From positions 28,352,772 through 28,416,771 of the forward strand of contig NW_024040374.1 in the NCBI RefSeq assembly GCF_014851395.1: DNA of 64,000 bases, written 5' to 3'. The translations under genes were made by a program, and so were the position numbers. Below are positions 1 through 13,100 of the stretch, one piece after another (within the stretch, counting starts at the first letter, position 1; each line of letters begins with the position of its first letter). The stretch comes from Micropterus salmoides. Taxonomy: Eukaryota > Chordata > Actinopteri > Centrarchiformes > Centrarchidae. Under the pieces are notes generated by a model that worked only from the letters and a program-made list of their open reading frames with translations, had not been told where the DNA came from and searched no databases.

Positions 1-2000
1 AGAGGAAAAGCATTGCAGTGTAAAGAGTGCAATTCTAATGTAATGCACAGTTTACAAAGCTTTTATATTCAACTGGGCAGAGCCACTGGAGCATTAGGGG
101 ATAAACTGGGGACGATAATTCTATTTTCTGCATACTACTAAAAAAAAATTATGATGAATTAAACATTAATTCAAAGCAAATACCATTTTAATGTTATTAT
201 TAAATAAAAGCTATGTTCAGTAGATTTTCATTCACTTTTAATATCAGCATGACCTTGCAGGAAATTTGATAATTTAATTTTGCTTTAAAATGGTGAATGC
301 ATTTTTTTGAGCATCACAACCGGGTAGATCCGGGTAATCTTATACTTAAACCCTTAACCTGTTCAATTGTTCAGTATGCTAACCTTTTGCCTGAGACATG
401 CTGCTTTAACCTCTACTTTTTAGCAGTCTCTTGTATGTCAAGTATAGGACACTTTTACTGTACAGGAATTTCGGTTGTAAATATTAAAATGCCAGTCGGA
501 TAGGTGTTCAACCGACTCATGGAGCTAACGTTAGCTTAATTAGCTAGCTATCTACAGTTGTTAAAAAGTGGCAGCAACAGTCATTTCAGCCGGCAAAATT
601 GACTATTGTTAGCAAGAAATGAGAAACCTTGCATTTGTATGTTTCTGTCTTAAATCAAAAATGTCATTCTGGCGTGGAAACCAGCAAAATTTACGTTTTG
701 CGTACAATAGCCACGATTTTGTCAAAGTGTGCATATATGACGCCTGAGATGGGAACGGGTTGCCACAGTAACTAAGGGCAACCGGGCTTAGTGAATGGTC
801 ATTGCTGATCACAAAGGTCACTTACACCTTTCTCAGTTTAAAACTTAAAAATATTAATTGACTGTATTCTAGGAATGAAACACTTGGTCATAGAAGCTAA
901 ATAGGTTGAAAAAGAGGCATCAAAATGTCAGTGCTGTCACTGACTTGTCACTCTTAAGGTGTTGCGCTGTATATTCTTATTAAGGTTGGTAATTTTAGGC
1001 TGCTGAGACAGTATAACACAATCAACAGTCACTGTTGTCAGTGTCAGCATTATTTGGTGATGCCGCCTTCATGGGTGTTGGCCAAGTTCTCCCACTTCAT
1101 GCTTGAAAAAGGCAGAGATGGGAGACAAAGAGCCTCCTCTTCCTAATCATCATGATAAACGATGAAAGCACTTTCCCCTTCCAAGTGTCATTCTCTCATG
1201 GAGAAAATCTTTTCCACTTTAGATTGGGGTGTTTGAAGTCGCTCTCTGTCTTCTTGTCTCATTAAACATAAAAGAATGAAATAAAATTCAAATGAACTGT
1301 TTACCCTGTTACTTTAAAATGTGTAATTTACCCTCACTCTGCGAGAGAACTCACAATTACAGTGGGTTGGCTCTCCCATATCCGTTTAGTGTATTTTCTA
1401 TAACAAACCCCTATTAATCATTTCAAAGATCAAAGTGACACTGCAGAAAGATTTTAAATATTTAAATCTCCACTATTCAAATCTTATATCAGATCAAAGA
1501 ATTTTGCTTTAATTTCAGGAGGCATATTGCCAGTAGATACAGAGACATACACAGAGATGCACACAAACTCCAATTAAATATTGCAAATTCCAGTAAATCT
1601 CCATACTATTTTCATATCTGAGCAGGCCTCACACTGTGCAGATCTGAACTGCTGAAGAGGAGGCTGCTACAGACGTAATTGATTATTATGGTCGGTCTTC
1701 AGGTGTTATGTGGATGACAAGTAACTTAAAAGTACATGCCATTTATGATGGGATGATATGTAGGGGGTAGCACAACGCAAATATATATTATATGTTCTGA
1801 GAAAGGTTTCGGAATGTATTGTGTAAATTGATATGCCACCATTTTCATTGGTGTCAAGATAACCCATAGTTTAGCTACTTCTTTCTTTTCTTTAATGGAA
1901 TGTTTTTACATGTTTGCATAGAGGGAAATATTGTAAGTTTTTTCTCCATTACATTTGTGTTAGCTATAGTTACTAGTTTTATTTATTTCATTTTACTTTT
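1..2000. other. Gene-free stretch, no element recognised
   Basis: AT-rich non-coding sequence with no exon-like reading frame and no repeat I can name. The one local structure seen is a perfect 14 bp palindrome, AGCTAACGTTAGCT, at 523-536, followed by more TAGC-rich sequence. Such TAGC-rich words are common inside fish inverted-repeat elements, but no element boundary is visible here. Confidence 0.6.
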
Positions 2001-2057
2001 GTGAAGTACTTTGTGACCATGCTCTGTGAAAGGTGATATAAAATAAACTTTACTTAC
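2001..2057 (+). repeat. LINE/SINE-type 3' tail fragment
   Basis: The stretch reads as a tail of the kind GTGAAG-ACTTTGTGACC, CTGTGAAAGGTG-TATA, AAATAAACTTTACTTA. I recognise this word order as the 3' end of abundant fish retroposons; the family name is uncertain. Sequence at 14691-14760 is the same kind of tail in the opposite orientation. No body of the element is visible upstream, so this is a severely 5'-truncated copy or a shared tail. Confidence 0.5.
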
Positions 2058-2075
2058 ATAAAGTAGATAAAAATT

Positions 2076-2219
2076 AGCTCCACTTGAACCTGCTGCAACA
2101 GTAAAACTGCTCATTAGCAGACTGTAACATGACTGATTATAGCCTTACTTAATGGAGGAATTTAGCACTGTGGTAGTGCTACTTTTACTTAAAGCTTCTG
2201 AATACTTCCTTCATCACTG
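2076..2219 (-). mobile_element. Fragment of CAGTGNTGGAA-type MITE
   Basis: Read on the minus strand it begins CAGTGATGAAGGAAGTATTC, continues through TTTAAGTAAAAGTAGCA, and reaches a CAGTTTTACTGTTG-like segment and GGAGCT. This is the left half of a very abundant fish inverted-repeat element; longer copies lie at 40221-40673 and 58622-59030. The right half is absent. Class assignment (hAT-like, from the CAGTG ends) is from memory and tentative. Confidence 0.6.
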
Positions 2220-4632
2220 AGCCCTCTCAGAAAGGCATTACTATCACCACGAGATATTAGTAATTAGATTTTATTTCACATCAGAATGAGTATTCTTAGT
2301 ATAATCCAATTATCTAAATGGTAAAACAACTTGCTAAATTTCAAGAAATGCAACATTTAGATGTATTTCATTCACAGCACAACAAAACAGGCACAACTCC
2401 CAAATAATATATAACACAAAATCAAAACTCTGAGCTGTATAACCTTTGTGAAAACTGTGGATAGTCTGCTAAGAAGTAACGCATTTTCTGTTTGTTTATT
2501 CATTTGATAACCAATAATGTATATAGGCCACTAAGACCAGATATGCAGAATAGCAGTGTTGAAGCACATTATCAATAGATAAGGGCCACAGACTGAGATA
2601 TACTAGATACTGGAAAAACACTATTTGATGCACAGTGTCATCATTCAGGGTCATCTCACTTTGGTGACAGTACAGAAAAGACAGAGGGAAACACAGTGGC
2701 ATATAGGGCATATACCAAGTCCAAGGTCTAATGTATTGGATGAAGTTGATCAGCACAGGGGTGACAAAACAGGGCAACAAACTGGACGTTTTGCAGAATT
2801 CCTGTATTCTGTAATGCCATGAAATCTAAAATGTCTTATACTGTTCATGCATCAGCTGAGGGCTAAAACAGCAATAATTAACAACATTAACATATGTCAC
2901 AATGGATCAATAAATTAAACAACAATGGCAAGGCCTTGGCCAGTTTGTAGAATTAGTTTTGTAATCAGTACATCCTTGTCTTCTCTATCCTCTGTTCTCT
3001 GGCCCATGACCTGAAAATTAGATTAAGCTCTGCCATCTTTACAGACATTCAAGCACAATCATTATACATAGGTCCTTTATTGACATATGTAACATATAAA
3101 TCTGACACAATGTCTTAGATTCGAATCAGATTTGGTTTCCTTTCATCTTTTCTTTAACATTTTCTTAATAATATATATATATGTAAGAGCACAGTTCACT
3201 CTATTTTATAGAATATACATGCCCACGGTTTCTTATTTTATCAAAACATTTTAATGAATCAGTTAGGCTTTGTCATGGAGGTTTCTGAGTGGCTGCTGTC
3301 CAAGGTCCTGAAGTCTCTTCCTGCCCCATGGTGTGTCAGAGTGTCTGGTTTTGTCAGATCTCTACAAACTTTTATTTACCATGGTTTTAATTTAGATGGT
3401 TGTTACTATCCCTCGGTGTTAGTGTGTATGTATCTCTCAAAACAAAAAAAACAAAGAGAACTAAAACTATATGCCAACAGTGTTTGCAAGGTCCACAGAT
3501 TAATGGCTGGATTATTGCGAAATCCATATTATGTTATAGGCTTGTGAAATAAACTTTCAATTTGACTGATCGTTTTTCACACGGGTCTCAATAGCACACA
3601 TTTCAATCAATATTTTTATCAATATTTCAAGTTCCATAGAAATGAATAAGATGAAAAGTAAAAAGAAAGTCGCAATAACTTCACACAGAAATGCTATTAT
3701 AGCTCAGTAAGCTCTTAGACAACAAAACAGTATACAGATGTACAACATGTCATTAGTTGGTCTGTGGATTTGATATTTTTCTAAGCTAGAGGCTGATGAC
3801 ACAGTACCAACATTGTGGCATCAATACTGAAACAACTCTTGTTTTTATATTTTGAATTTAAACATGTTATTTTTTCATGTAACAAAAAAGTAAGTAAGAC
3901 TAAGACTTTGAGCATCCATTTGATGCCATCTTTGGATATTTGACAGTTTATCGATAGATGGTGTGACACAGTACACGGACTAAGTCATATGTGAGTGACA
4001 TCACTTTAGAATGATACTTCTGTGATTTCATCCTTACATCTCTCCCTTGTGTCATAAGTGGGAGAAACTAAGACGTTAACAGATAAAAAAAAAAAACTCC
4101 AGAGCCATAGCAGTGGCTGGTTTATTCCTAAGAAACTGCGTCTCGATGACTCACATTACTCCTGGCTCAGGCAAGAGGCTCATCCATCTTTTTTTGCCAG
4201 TGATCGCACATTCCCCATGACGATGATGGAGGATGTTAAATCTCTCCATCGCTCTCCCCTTCACCTCTGCACTCTTCTCTCTCTCTTGGACCAGAAGCTT
4301 GGTTAGTAGACTCTTTGCCCCGGGCCTGCTCCCACCCTCAGGGCAATCAGCTGCTCCTAGACGCCAATAACATTTAACATAGTGCACTAATACTGAAGGA
4401 GGGTGGTAACATTAGTTGAAAAAGTAGGTGAAATAATTACAGAACAGAAAACAATGTGAGAGCTGCCGAAACAGTTGTACACTGCATTGAGTTCTGTCTT
4501 GCAAAGAATAAGAGTATGATATAGAATACACTCGATCATTTGAAATATATAACCTTGTCTAATTAGACTGTGACAGTATGTGCCTTGCAAAGTAATTGCT
4601 GTTGTGTCCCTGTCACGCTGTCTCATTTTCAG
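2220..4632. other. Gene-free stretch
   Basis: Non-coding as far as I can see. A 94-codon open frame on the minus strand (2496-2780) is rich in Y, L and W with no recognisable domain and no convincing splice context; I take it as chance. A short (AT)n run lies near 3170-3182. No repeat boundaries were recognised. Confidence 0.55.
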
Positions 4633-4802
4633 CGCAAATTGGATGGATCTCTCCCAATCAGATTACCACTGAGCGATCAAACTTCTCAGAAGAAAGCGTA
4701 GGAGCCTGGCGGGTGGAATACCTCCATTTTACTGAAGAGGTGGCCATGCAAATCAGTCAGCTGGCGCAGTGCTTGGAGGAGTTCCTTGTGAAAATTGCAT
4801 AG
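4633..4802 (+). CDS. Candidate terminal exon, unrecognised protein
   Basis: Seen: a pyrimidine-rich tract ending TCTCATTTTCAG at 4621-4632 is a good 3' splice site. It is followed by 56 open codons and a TAG at 4800-4802. The reading frame contains GWISPNQITTERSNFSEE near the start and ISQLAQCLEEFLVKIA at the end, with coding-like use of GAG, CTG and CAG and a hydrophobic spacing that would suit a C-terminal amphipathic helix. Against: I do not recognise the protein, no polyadenylation signal is evident in the next few hundred bases, and no partner exon can be identified upstream. It could equally be a conserved non-coding element that happens to be open. The start is the inferred splice acceptor, not the ATG at 4596. 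Confidence 0.22.
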
Positions 4803-7066
4803 AAATTTCGAAATAACGGAAGGCATGACACCTCTTTGAAAAATTTAAAAGTGAACAGATGGATGTGTGCCACCAAAAGCTCTTATTGCGGCGGGCTAAT
4901 ACTATGCCTTTGACTGCAATCCGTGCTTGATGTTATCAGTTCATCTTTTCCTATTGTGTTTTTTCCTTTTGGAAAGGGAGAAACATTTTCCCTGTGGATT
5001 GGAAGGTTTTCATGAGCAGGCAGATGGAGAAAATATTGTTGACATTAAACTGTTCCTCTTTAAGGGAATTGTTGTGACAAGGTGGAGCTCCCATCACTCG
5101 AAATAGCAGCTGTGTGCTGTTTACAAAGGGGCCCAAAGCAATGTTTGTTTCCATTGAAACGGTGGCAACTTTTTCTGTCTTTGTAATGAAGAAGCTTCTG
5201 GCATTATATGTTTGCTCTCACATCTACTGTCATCATAATACAATATTTTTGTAGCAACAGTGTTAGTGCTGTTACAAACTTACAACTTCTGCTGTTATGA
5301 TGCTTTTTAATTATTACCACAGTCTTCCTGTTTTTCTTTATATTTGCATTCTGCATTCTTGTTAGGGACTGTATGGAAATTATTAGGTTGGGCAGGTTGG
5401 CTGAGGTCCATCTTAGCTCTATTAAAACATTTCAATGGACCCTCTCCTTGGTTCATAAAAACTTCAGGTGCATAACGAATTTAATGGTGCGCCATTTTAA
5501 ACTCATGTAAATGGGACAATAATTTCCCAAACATTTAACTGCTGTATTTTTGAACCAATAGCTACTAACTGAACAGTTATTACCACTGTCAGTTTGCAGC
5601 TGGGAAGACTGAAATGAAATACAAAGCTGGCATGGGAAAAATTTAACAGAGCCAACCCAGGTCTTCAAATATGTCATTCACCAAAGAGAAAAAGTACATA
5701 ACCTTTCCCTTTGTTAATTTTCTCACAGCTAGACCCTTACTGTGGAGAGAAAGGCCTGCAGGTATATTGTCTACCTTGTGTTTTTTTTAAGGCGGTTTAA
5801 ACACAAACTTGGTTTACTTGATCGACCCCTTGGGAAGAGCTGTAATGATTTGTCAGTGTGAGGTCTCAGGTGGAAATTCCAATCAATGAACTGTCCCGGG
5901 CTCTTAATTATCGCTCCTATTGCCACTGTAAAGAGAAATCAATTATGTCAAGTATTCAAAGCAAGACACAAGGCTGCAGCAAACTACACAGAGCAGACAC
6001 ACTTCATAGACTAAGTCACATCACAACTCCAAAAGCCCCCGTCCTAGTTAACACAGTGGCTTCCACTCCACAACCCTGCTGATTTTGAGCCAGTCAAAGG
6101 TATTGTTTCAATGACAATAACATAATTGAAAGTGACAACTGAAGAAAAAGATGAATGTAAAACGCTCAAGTGTAGGTGACTCAAGAATGATTTATGGATT
6201 TAATAATGTATATGGAAAAAATTTTAGGTTTAAGAAATAATGCTGTGAAATTCCTGCCGTAGCCTTAGTGTCCATGTGTAAACAAGGCATTAGAAATTCC
6301 TTTAAAGTCCTATGTGAATTTACCAACTTAGAGATGTTAATTGTGAAAGATGCACCGGAGTCATTCTCAGACTTCCCAAAGTGTTGCAGCGTGTACTTGG
6401 ATAGGAGTAAAAATGGTCTTATGTTGAAATGTTTGCTTTAGGGTTAGGGGACTCCATTCAGGCACAGAGAGTATTTATACAAGGCAATGGTTAGTGGTAT
6501 ACACCTGTTTTATGTTACAAACCGTACATGTTGTACTGCCATGAGCTCAAGATGAACTCTCTGTGTTTACATTACGTTAAATGTATGTTAATCATTCATA
6601 TACCGCTTGCTACTGTCATTATATGAATGATTGTAACAGTTAATACTAACAAAGTTTGCTAGCAAATGATTCTTGGAAGGTCACAGACAAAATGCATCTA
6701 TCTCCATTACATGATTTTAATCTTCAAGCGAATGACTTTATTGCGTAATCCTTGACATTGTGTAAATTCTTTTGTCATATCATGTCAGACTGCACTAAAA
6801 AGTTTCATGGGGAAAAGAGGGAATAAATAATTAGGAATAGAGAACATTATGTTTAGGGAAATGGAGCAGAAAATGAAAATGTGCTAGTGAAAGAAATATT
6901 TTTGAGCTTTGGTTTAACTAATTAAAAATATTATTTATTCAGTTATATTTTTGACTCATCTGATAACTTTTGACTATACTGTGTCACTTTCAGGCACTTT
7001 CATGCTTTTTATATGCATTATTAGAAGAGAAGACTCTCAAAGCCTTTATGTGGCATAGTGCCTTAT
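4803..7066. other. Gene-free stretch
   Basis: No exon or named repeat. The part around 5860-5950, with AATCAATGAAC, TTAATTATCG and AATCAATTATG words in otherwise mixed-composition sequence, resembles conserved regulatory DNA but is not distinctive enough to call separately. A 12 bp inverted repeat at 6590-6632 is listed on its own. Confidence 0.5.
6590..6632. repeat. Short perfect inverted repeat (hairpin)
   Basis: AATCATTCATAT at 6590-6601 is matched by its exact reverse complement ATATGAATGATT at 6621-6632, leaving a 19-base loop. The pairing resumes outside (TGTTA against TAACA) after a 2-base bulge. No promoter or microRNA signature is visible; it may be a paired homeodomain/POU-like site or the relic of a small element. 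Confidence 0.6.
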
Positions 7067-7073
7067 ACTAAAT

Positions 7074-7396
7074 CAACCTGTTCTCACTCCCACGTTTTCA
7101 CAAATGGATGCATGGTCAAGAGACCAAAGATGTTTTCCTAAACCTAACCAAGTAGTTCTGGTGCATGAACCTAACTAAACTGCGACATTTCACAATGTTA
7201 ACAATGTGCCGTTTCAAAGTTGCGACATTTCACAGGGTTAACAACTAGTTGTATTTTGCATTGCATATTTATTTTCGCAAATTTGCCCTAAATGCCAAAC
7301 AATGATGCTGAAGCGGTACCCAGGGCGCTAAAAAGCGATACCTAAGGGTCATGACCAAGTGCCCATATTTGACGAGTTGGGAGTGAGAATGTGTTG
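7074..7396. mobile_element. Inverted-repeat element, ~320 bp (copy 1 of a family)
   Basis: Both ends carry related terminal sequences: CAACCTGTTCTCACTCCCA at the left and, reverse-complemented, CAACACATTCTCACTCCCAA at the right. The flanks carry ACTAAAT (7067-7073) and ACTAAAC (7397-7403), a possible 7 bp target duplication with one mismatch. Internally it holds CCTAAACCTAACCAAGTAG and repeated GCGACATTTCACA words. Part of the same family recurs at 52812-53046. There is no open frame, so it is non-autonomous. Superfamily not assigned. Confidence 0.6.
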
Positions 7397-7403
7397 ACTA
7401 AAC

Positions 7404-9956
7404 TGTTGAAGGACATTCCCAGGCAGTGTGGTCTTTGTCCACTATACAACACAGCACAACACGGAGCTCAGGTGAAGCTTCACTGCAACGTTATTCCAGA
7501 TGTCCCACAGGAACTCACCATGAACAGCATTTGAACTCAGTGTGGACTTCCAAATGTAACCAGATCTGGTCTACAGACTTAATGATAAATGCGTACTGTG
7601 GTCATACAAAAACTGGATTCAAAGCTTTACTTCCCCCCTCTACAGTCAAATTAAAATTTATCTCAATACTTCTTTCTCTTCCTTATTAAAATTGTCTGTC
7701 TAATGGCTACTTTGTGGGCTTTACTATGGCAGACGATGAAATTTTCATGACCAGTGAACCATTCCGCTTTCACATCAGGTCCACACGAAGCTGAACCTGA
7801 AAGCACATGATGTGCATATCATTCTTCCTCATTAATGTATGCATCATTCCACTGTACATAGGAGTCGGCTCTCTCTTTCATGCTACAACATAATCCACCA
7901 AAAAGGAAGACCTTACTTGATACACATGTATTACAATCCTGTTCTTTGTTCTCTTTCTCCGAGCAACGTCTAGAGTATATAACGATGCGATCTAAAGCTT
8001 TCCCCAGTTAGGAATCTAAGGGTTGAACAATAGACCGCATCAAGATGTTTAAGAGTAGAGGCTGGAGAGTGCATTTAAATCACCATAGTCCATAACAGAT
8101 AAAAAAGTTGACTGAACTATTTGCTTTCTGCAGTTCTGGGTACTTCATGCCTTATTTCTATAAAAGAATGGCAGTTTTTTTAAAGACTTAGTCTGTTCCT
8201 TAATATGTTTTTTGAAGCACAGCTTGTCATCCAGCCAGAAACCGAGGTTTTTGGTTGAGCTCGATGGCACAGAGGGATAAGAAAATACTTACATAATAGA
8301 AGGATCAATTCACTGTTGGTTTTGGTCTTTTAATGGGATTGGTGATGATGAGAAAAATATAGAATATCACCAGACTCATCTTTGATATCCCTACATGATT
8401 TCATAATTTAACATCATAATTTAATAGTGTCCAGAGTTAAACTGAATCTGTACGTATAAAGCATAAACAAAACAAAACATGGCAATATACACGAGGTGGG
8501 CACTACCAAAACTACAGTACCCACAGCAGCTGACAGCATTTCAGAGTAAACAGGCTTTTATTCATTGTAAATGTAACAACCACATTCTCTAGCTTTGTTA
8601 GTGCTGACTCCTGCCCTTTTTCCCCAGACTACACAACACACAACTCTCAACAAACACATTATTTCATACTGTACGCTTTGGTTTGCATGAAGAAATTACA
8701 GCAGCACTGACTCTGGAGAAGCTCACCTACCAGGACCTGTCATGTCAACAGCACTTACAATGAGATAACATGAGACTTACTGTGATAACAAAACCAGCAC
8801 GATGGATGTTATCCCATACTGGACAGACCTGGACATCCTTGTATTCATAACTACATGCATTAGCAGGTACATTATGGTGCTGAGTAATGACTCAGTGCCA
8901 ACACTGATATGAGAGGGATATTCTAATAAGATTAATGACAACAGACTGAACTAAATCCTAATGGAATCATTTGTATGTCGAACATGAAAAGGTATCTTGA
9001 ATTAACAATGTAAATACATCATTAGCACATTAGAAACAATTGAGTGTAAGGGAAAATACCATGACTTGTTAGACTAATTGAGTTAGCATGTCTGTTAAAC
9101 ATGCATAAGCAGTGACTGCACTCTAAAGACAAGAAGTCAAATCAAGGTAGTGATTCGCTTTGTTGTCATTTTCTTTTAGAGAGAGCTTTATCAGCCAGGT
9201 CTGGAATCCAGGTTAAATTGACCTGTATTTTAGAATTTCTAGGTATTTTGGGGGAATGTATTTAATTTGAATAGTTTGAAGAAATTGCAAGTATGACTGG
9301 GGCTTTTGCCAAGTGGGGCCTAAGGATAACAATGCTCGTGAGTCAGCTGGTGTGTCTCTCGGTTCACCCAACAATCTGGCCCAGATTTTCTGACATCTAC
9401 ACTGACTGCTGTGGATATTCATCCTCCTTAAATGATACAACCCCTAACCTTTTCTCTAGCACCAACATCAGAGCAAATGTACACGTATACACAAGAAATG
9501 TAAAATGTGAATGGGCAGATTGCCATGTATTCTGATAACATTTCCAGGGCTGTTGCGCAAGTGTGTGACCCCCACACTGGCAAACTTTGGCACAGTGCGA
9601 CCCAACTTTGACCCTCTGCAGGCACCCGAACCTGATCTGAATACTCACTTTCTTTGTGAATTTATTAGATACTAACAGACTTTTCCCATGGCGGTAATAG
9701 AACTTGTTCAAGGCAGACATTTGGACTCGTCATAGCAATAAACACACAGCTGCACATAATAACAATGACGGCTATTTTCCTGTCCAATTAAGTAAAAGTG
9801 AGCCATCATGCATAATACCAAGGACTTGGAACTGGCACCCATGATCGCAATGCAGTGTTTACTATATAGTGCACTACTGTCTGCAATTGTATTTGTGTGT
9901 GATTAATTAACAATAATAATAATAATCATAATACTAACTTATAGTTAATGGTAAAA
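7404..9956. other. Gene-free stretch
   Basis: No coding exon is recognisable. Overlapping open frames between 9213 and 9720 on both strands are short and share no family match. A short AAT run occurs at 9911-9926. I see no named repeat in this stretch. Confidence 0.55.
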
Positions 9957-10175
9957 ATCCATCCATCCATCGTCAACCGCTTAACCTGCGTACAGGGTCG
10001 CGGGGGGGCTGGAGCCAATCCCAACTGACATCGGGTGCAAGTCGGGGTACACCCTGGACAGGTCGCCAGTCCATCGCAGGGCCACATAGACGAACAACCA
10101 ATCACGCTCACACTCACACCTAAGGACCTTCTTGCTGTGAGGCGACAGTGCTAACCACCGCACCACCGTGCCACC
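9957..10175 (-). mobile_element. V-SINE, internally deleted copy
   Basis: On the minus strand the element starts at 10175 with a tRNA-related head, GGTGGCACGGTGGTGCGG, then a box A-like GTGGTTAGCACTG (10158-10146) and CTCACAGCAAGAAGGTCC. It then jumps directly to TAGGTGTGAGTGTGAG and runs through GGACTGGCGACCTGTCCAGG to a simple tail of GATG units at 9957-9971. From memory, full V-SINEs carry a box B (GGTTCGAATCC) and a highly conserved central domain between these two parts; both are missing here, with the junction near 10120. The copy therefore keeps both ends but has lost half of its RNA polymerase III promoter. Overlapping open frames here are SINE sequence, not genes. Confidence 0.85.
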
Positions 10176-13100
10176 AGTTAAAATGTAAAAATGTATTTTA
10201 AAAATCTGTTTTTTTAAGAACAACTGAAGTTGAAATAGGACTGTTTTACCTTATTTACATGATAATAAAAAGTTTGATTAGAATCAAAGATAACTCCTGA
10301 ATGTCTGGCATTTGCTCTCAATTTATTCCCACAATGACAAAAATAGTATTGCATGTCCACTACTTTAAGATAACACCTGTGATGACATAAAATGGTGATT
10401 AGTAAATGTCAGTAATATAAATTTACTGAACATTATAGAATAAACTGCATGTCTATGTTAGATAGGGCCTAATGAAAGAGTGAGTGATGGAATGATTTTG
10501 GATAAAGCCACTACTGTGATTTGTCAAACACAAACTGATCACATAAAAAAATAGCTGCATTCATTCGAAGTCCACAATCTTGATATTTGCATGCTAGCTC
10601 ATTGACATTTTTTACTCACACAAATTCATCAGTTACACCTACACTTGTCACAATGTCCGCAGTTGAAAAGGTCTGTCAACTGAGGAAATACTGATGAATG
10701 AAATCACAGCAGATTTCGCACTATATATAGAGAGATATTTGGTAATACCTCCACAAACAATTGCTTATAAAGCAATACGAACAACATTAATCATTCTTCT
10801 TTCAGTTTTAGTCTTTTATTTCTGTTGTCAGTCAGTCAAAGCAGCACTGAGTGTGAGTGAACTAAAGTTTTGCCATTACACATTTGAAGGATAATTAGGT
10901 TTCTGTAATCCTTCACTGATCTTGACAGAGAGACTGTGTCACTGATGGACAATTGATTTGGGTGTTTCAGAAAATGAAAGACAAAAAAGAGTAATTGCTG
11001 TTCTGGTCAGCAGGCTATATCATGACAGTGTCATGACCTGCATACTGAGGTCTTGTGGGTAATGCTGAACAACTCCATTACTCAATAAAGGGAGTATTAG
11101 AGCCACTAATAATTAATTCAAACTCGTCAGTATAGTAAGTGCTTACAAGGTTAAATATACAACTGAGGGCTTAAAGTACATTGATTTAAATCAAAGTAAT
11201 ATTTGATACATGATGGACAATGTCAGGATTTCAAGCAGTAAAAAGTGCTACTTTAATGACATAGTTACAACTTATATTAATGTTGGAAATAAGAGTAAAA
11301 GTGTGCATTTACTGCAATTATATTCAACTAAAAACCATGACACATCATTGGTGTGATATGTTTTCATGGTTGCATGCAAGCATTAGGAAAACAACACATT
11401 CACTTATTCCATATTATAAAAACGCTATACTGTATGTTGTACTTTCAACAAAATTCACAAGCTCGTATTCAAGTTCAAATCAATTTCATGACCGCCTTGT
11501 GTGAAGCAAGTATTCTTCTGCATCAAGCTTTCCACCCAGTGTTTTTCTGAGAATTTCTCATGGTATTGTTTTCCTCAGAAAAGAAATAAATAACTAAAAC
11601 GAATGTGGCTTTAAGCCTCAGACTCTCAATCACACACAGCTCCTCTTTCGTCCCCACACTGTGCCCATGGCATGCCCTGACTTGCTTTCTCACTGACTTC
11701 CACCAAACAGTGAAGGCCAGGGCCAAAATAATTTGTATCTGTTCAATAAAACATTAAAGACCATCATGCCATGTCCTGCTCTTTTTCCCTCTCCCTCTCC
11801 CCTTCTCCCCTGCTCTCAAAGGTCTTGTTAATGTTTCAAAACTGCACATAAGACAGACCAGCCAGACGATTAATTTGAGAGATACCCACAGGGTACCTGC
11901 AGGATTTTTTCTTACTCCTCTTGCTTCTGTAGTGTTAACACCTAGCTTTCTTCAGAAACGAGAGTAGAGGGGCGGCAGGCCACGGAAGGGGGTGAGGGTA
12001 AAAAGCGTACAAAGTGTACCCTGCAGTTATAAAACAGAGCGCTTTTCAAAAACAGCCTTTTGATATGTGAAATACGCTGAAGCAAAATGGGATAAATGTT
12101 TTAAATGCAACAGTTTTTTTATTTGTTAGAAGTGTGACGATTCAGAATACCCACACTAAGAAGCACATTGTTTTTTTCCACTTTATGCTAATTCCCCATT
12201 TTCTGCCTCCTCATCACTCCTAATAATATCATCAGCATCCTAATCCACTGTATTTGTCTTTTTTGATTGGTTACAGTATATTTTATATAGGCTGCTGTCC
12301 TACTTTTCAGTGTGCACAGTGATAATACTTTTGCAAAATAAAGCTATGAGCATTTGATCTAATTAAATTAAATTAGATTCAAACAGGAGACATCACTTCA
12401 AGACGATTTAAATTGAAAAGATCCTGTCTTCGTGTGCTTGCTGACTTGTGGAAAGCAGTCTGGAGAAATAAATAAATGAGCCTGCTTATTTTTTCACCAA
12501 GGCTTGAATGTGCTGCAACACCATGTTCTGCCTTATTGACATTGTCTGTGTTTCTCAGTACGAGTTTGGCTATTCCACAGTTCCTCTTTTAAAGCAGCTC
12601 TAAATGCTGAGCTGTGAAAATGAATGCAGGGTGCATTCATTTTAGATAAATAGTTTAAGCTCGGGTGAATAGATTATTTATTTAAACTCATAAATAATTT
12701 CATCAAAATATCCCAAAGCACTTTTTGCCTCATTGTACATCATTTTCTAAGTATGCTAGATGAACCTTCATTTATTTTCAAATATCACACCATGTCTCTT
12801 GTAAATATGTATACTGGTCTTTCTACTTATTTATTTTACAGATCTGATTTTAATATTTCATACTCAGCATAAAGTTCTATTTGTTTCCAAGGGCATGATA
12901 CCATGAAATAAATATCAGAAGTATAATTCCCAGTCTTAACATATTGGATGGCATGAATCATTTAAGAGAAACAGATTTTGTACATAAAGCCAAGGCCTAA
13001 TTTTCAGAGCTGCACAGTTTGAAAATGTTAATCAGTAAACTGGTGTCTTGTGTTTCTAAAAGGCTGCAGCTTGACAGTACAGTTTAGGTGCATGACTGGA

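Noticed and set aside
2496..2780. 94-codon aromatic-rich minus-strand frame, membrane-protein-like
   Set aside because: The hydrophobic look comes from AT-rich composition; there is no family match, and no partner exon or splice context.
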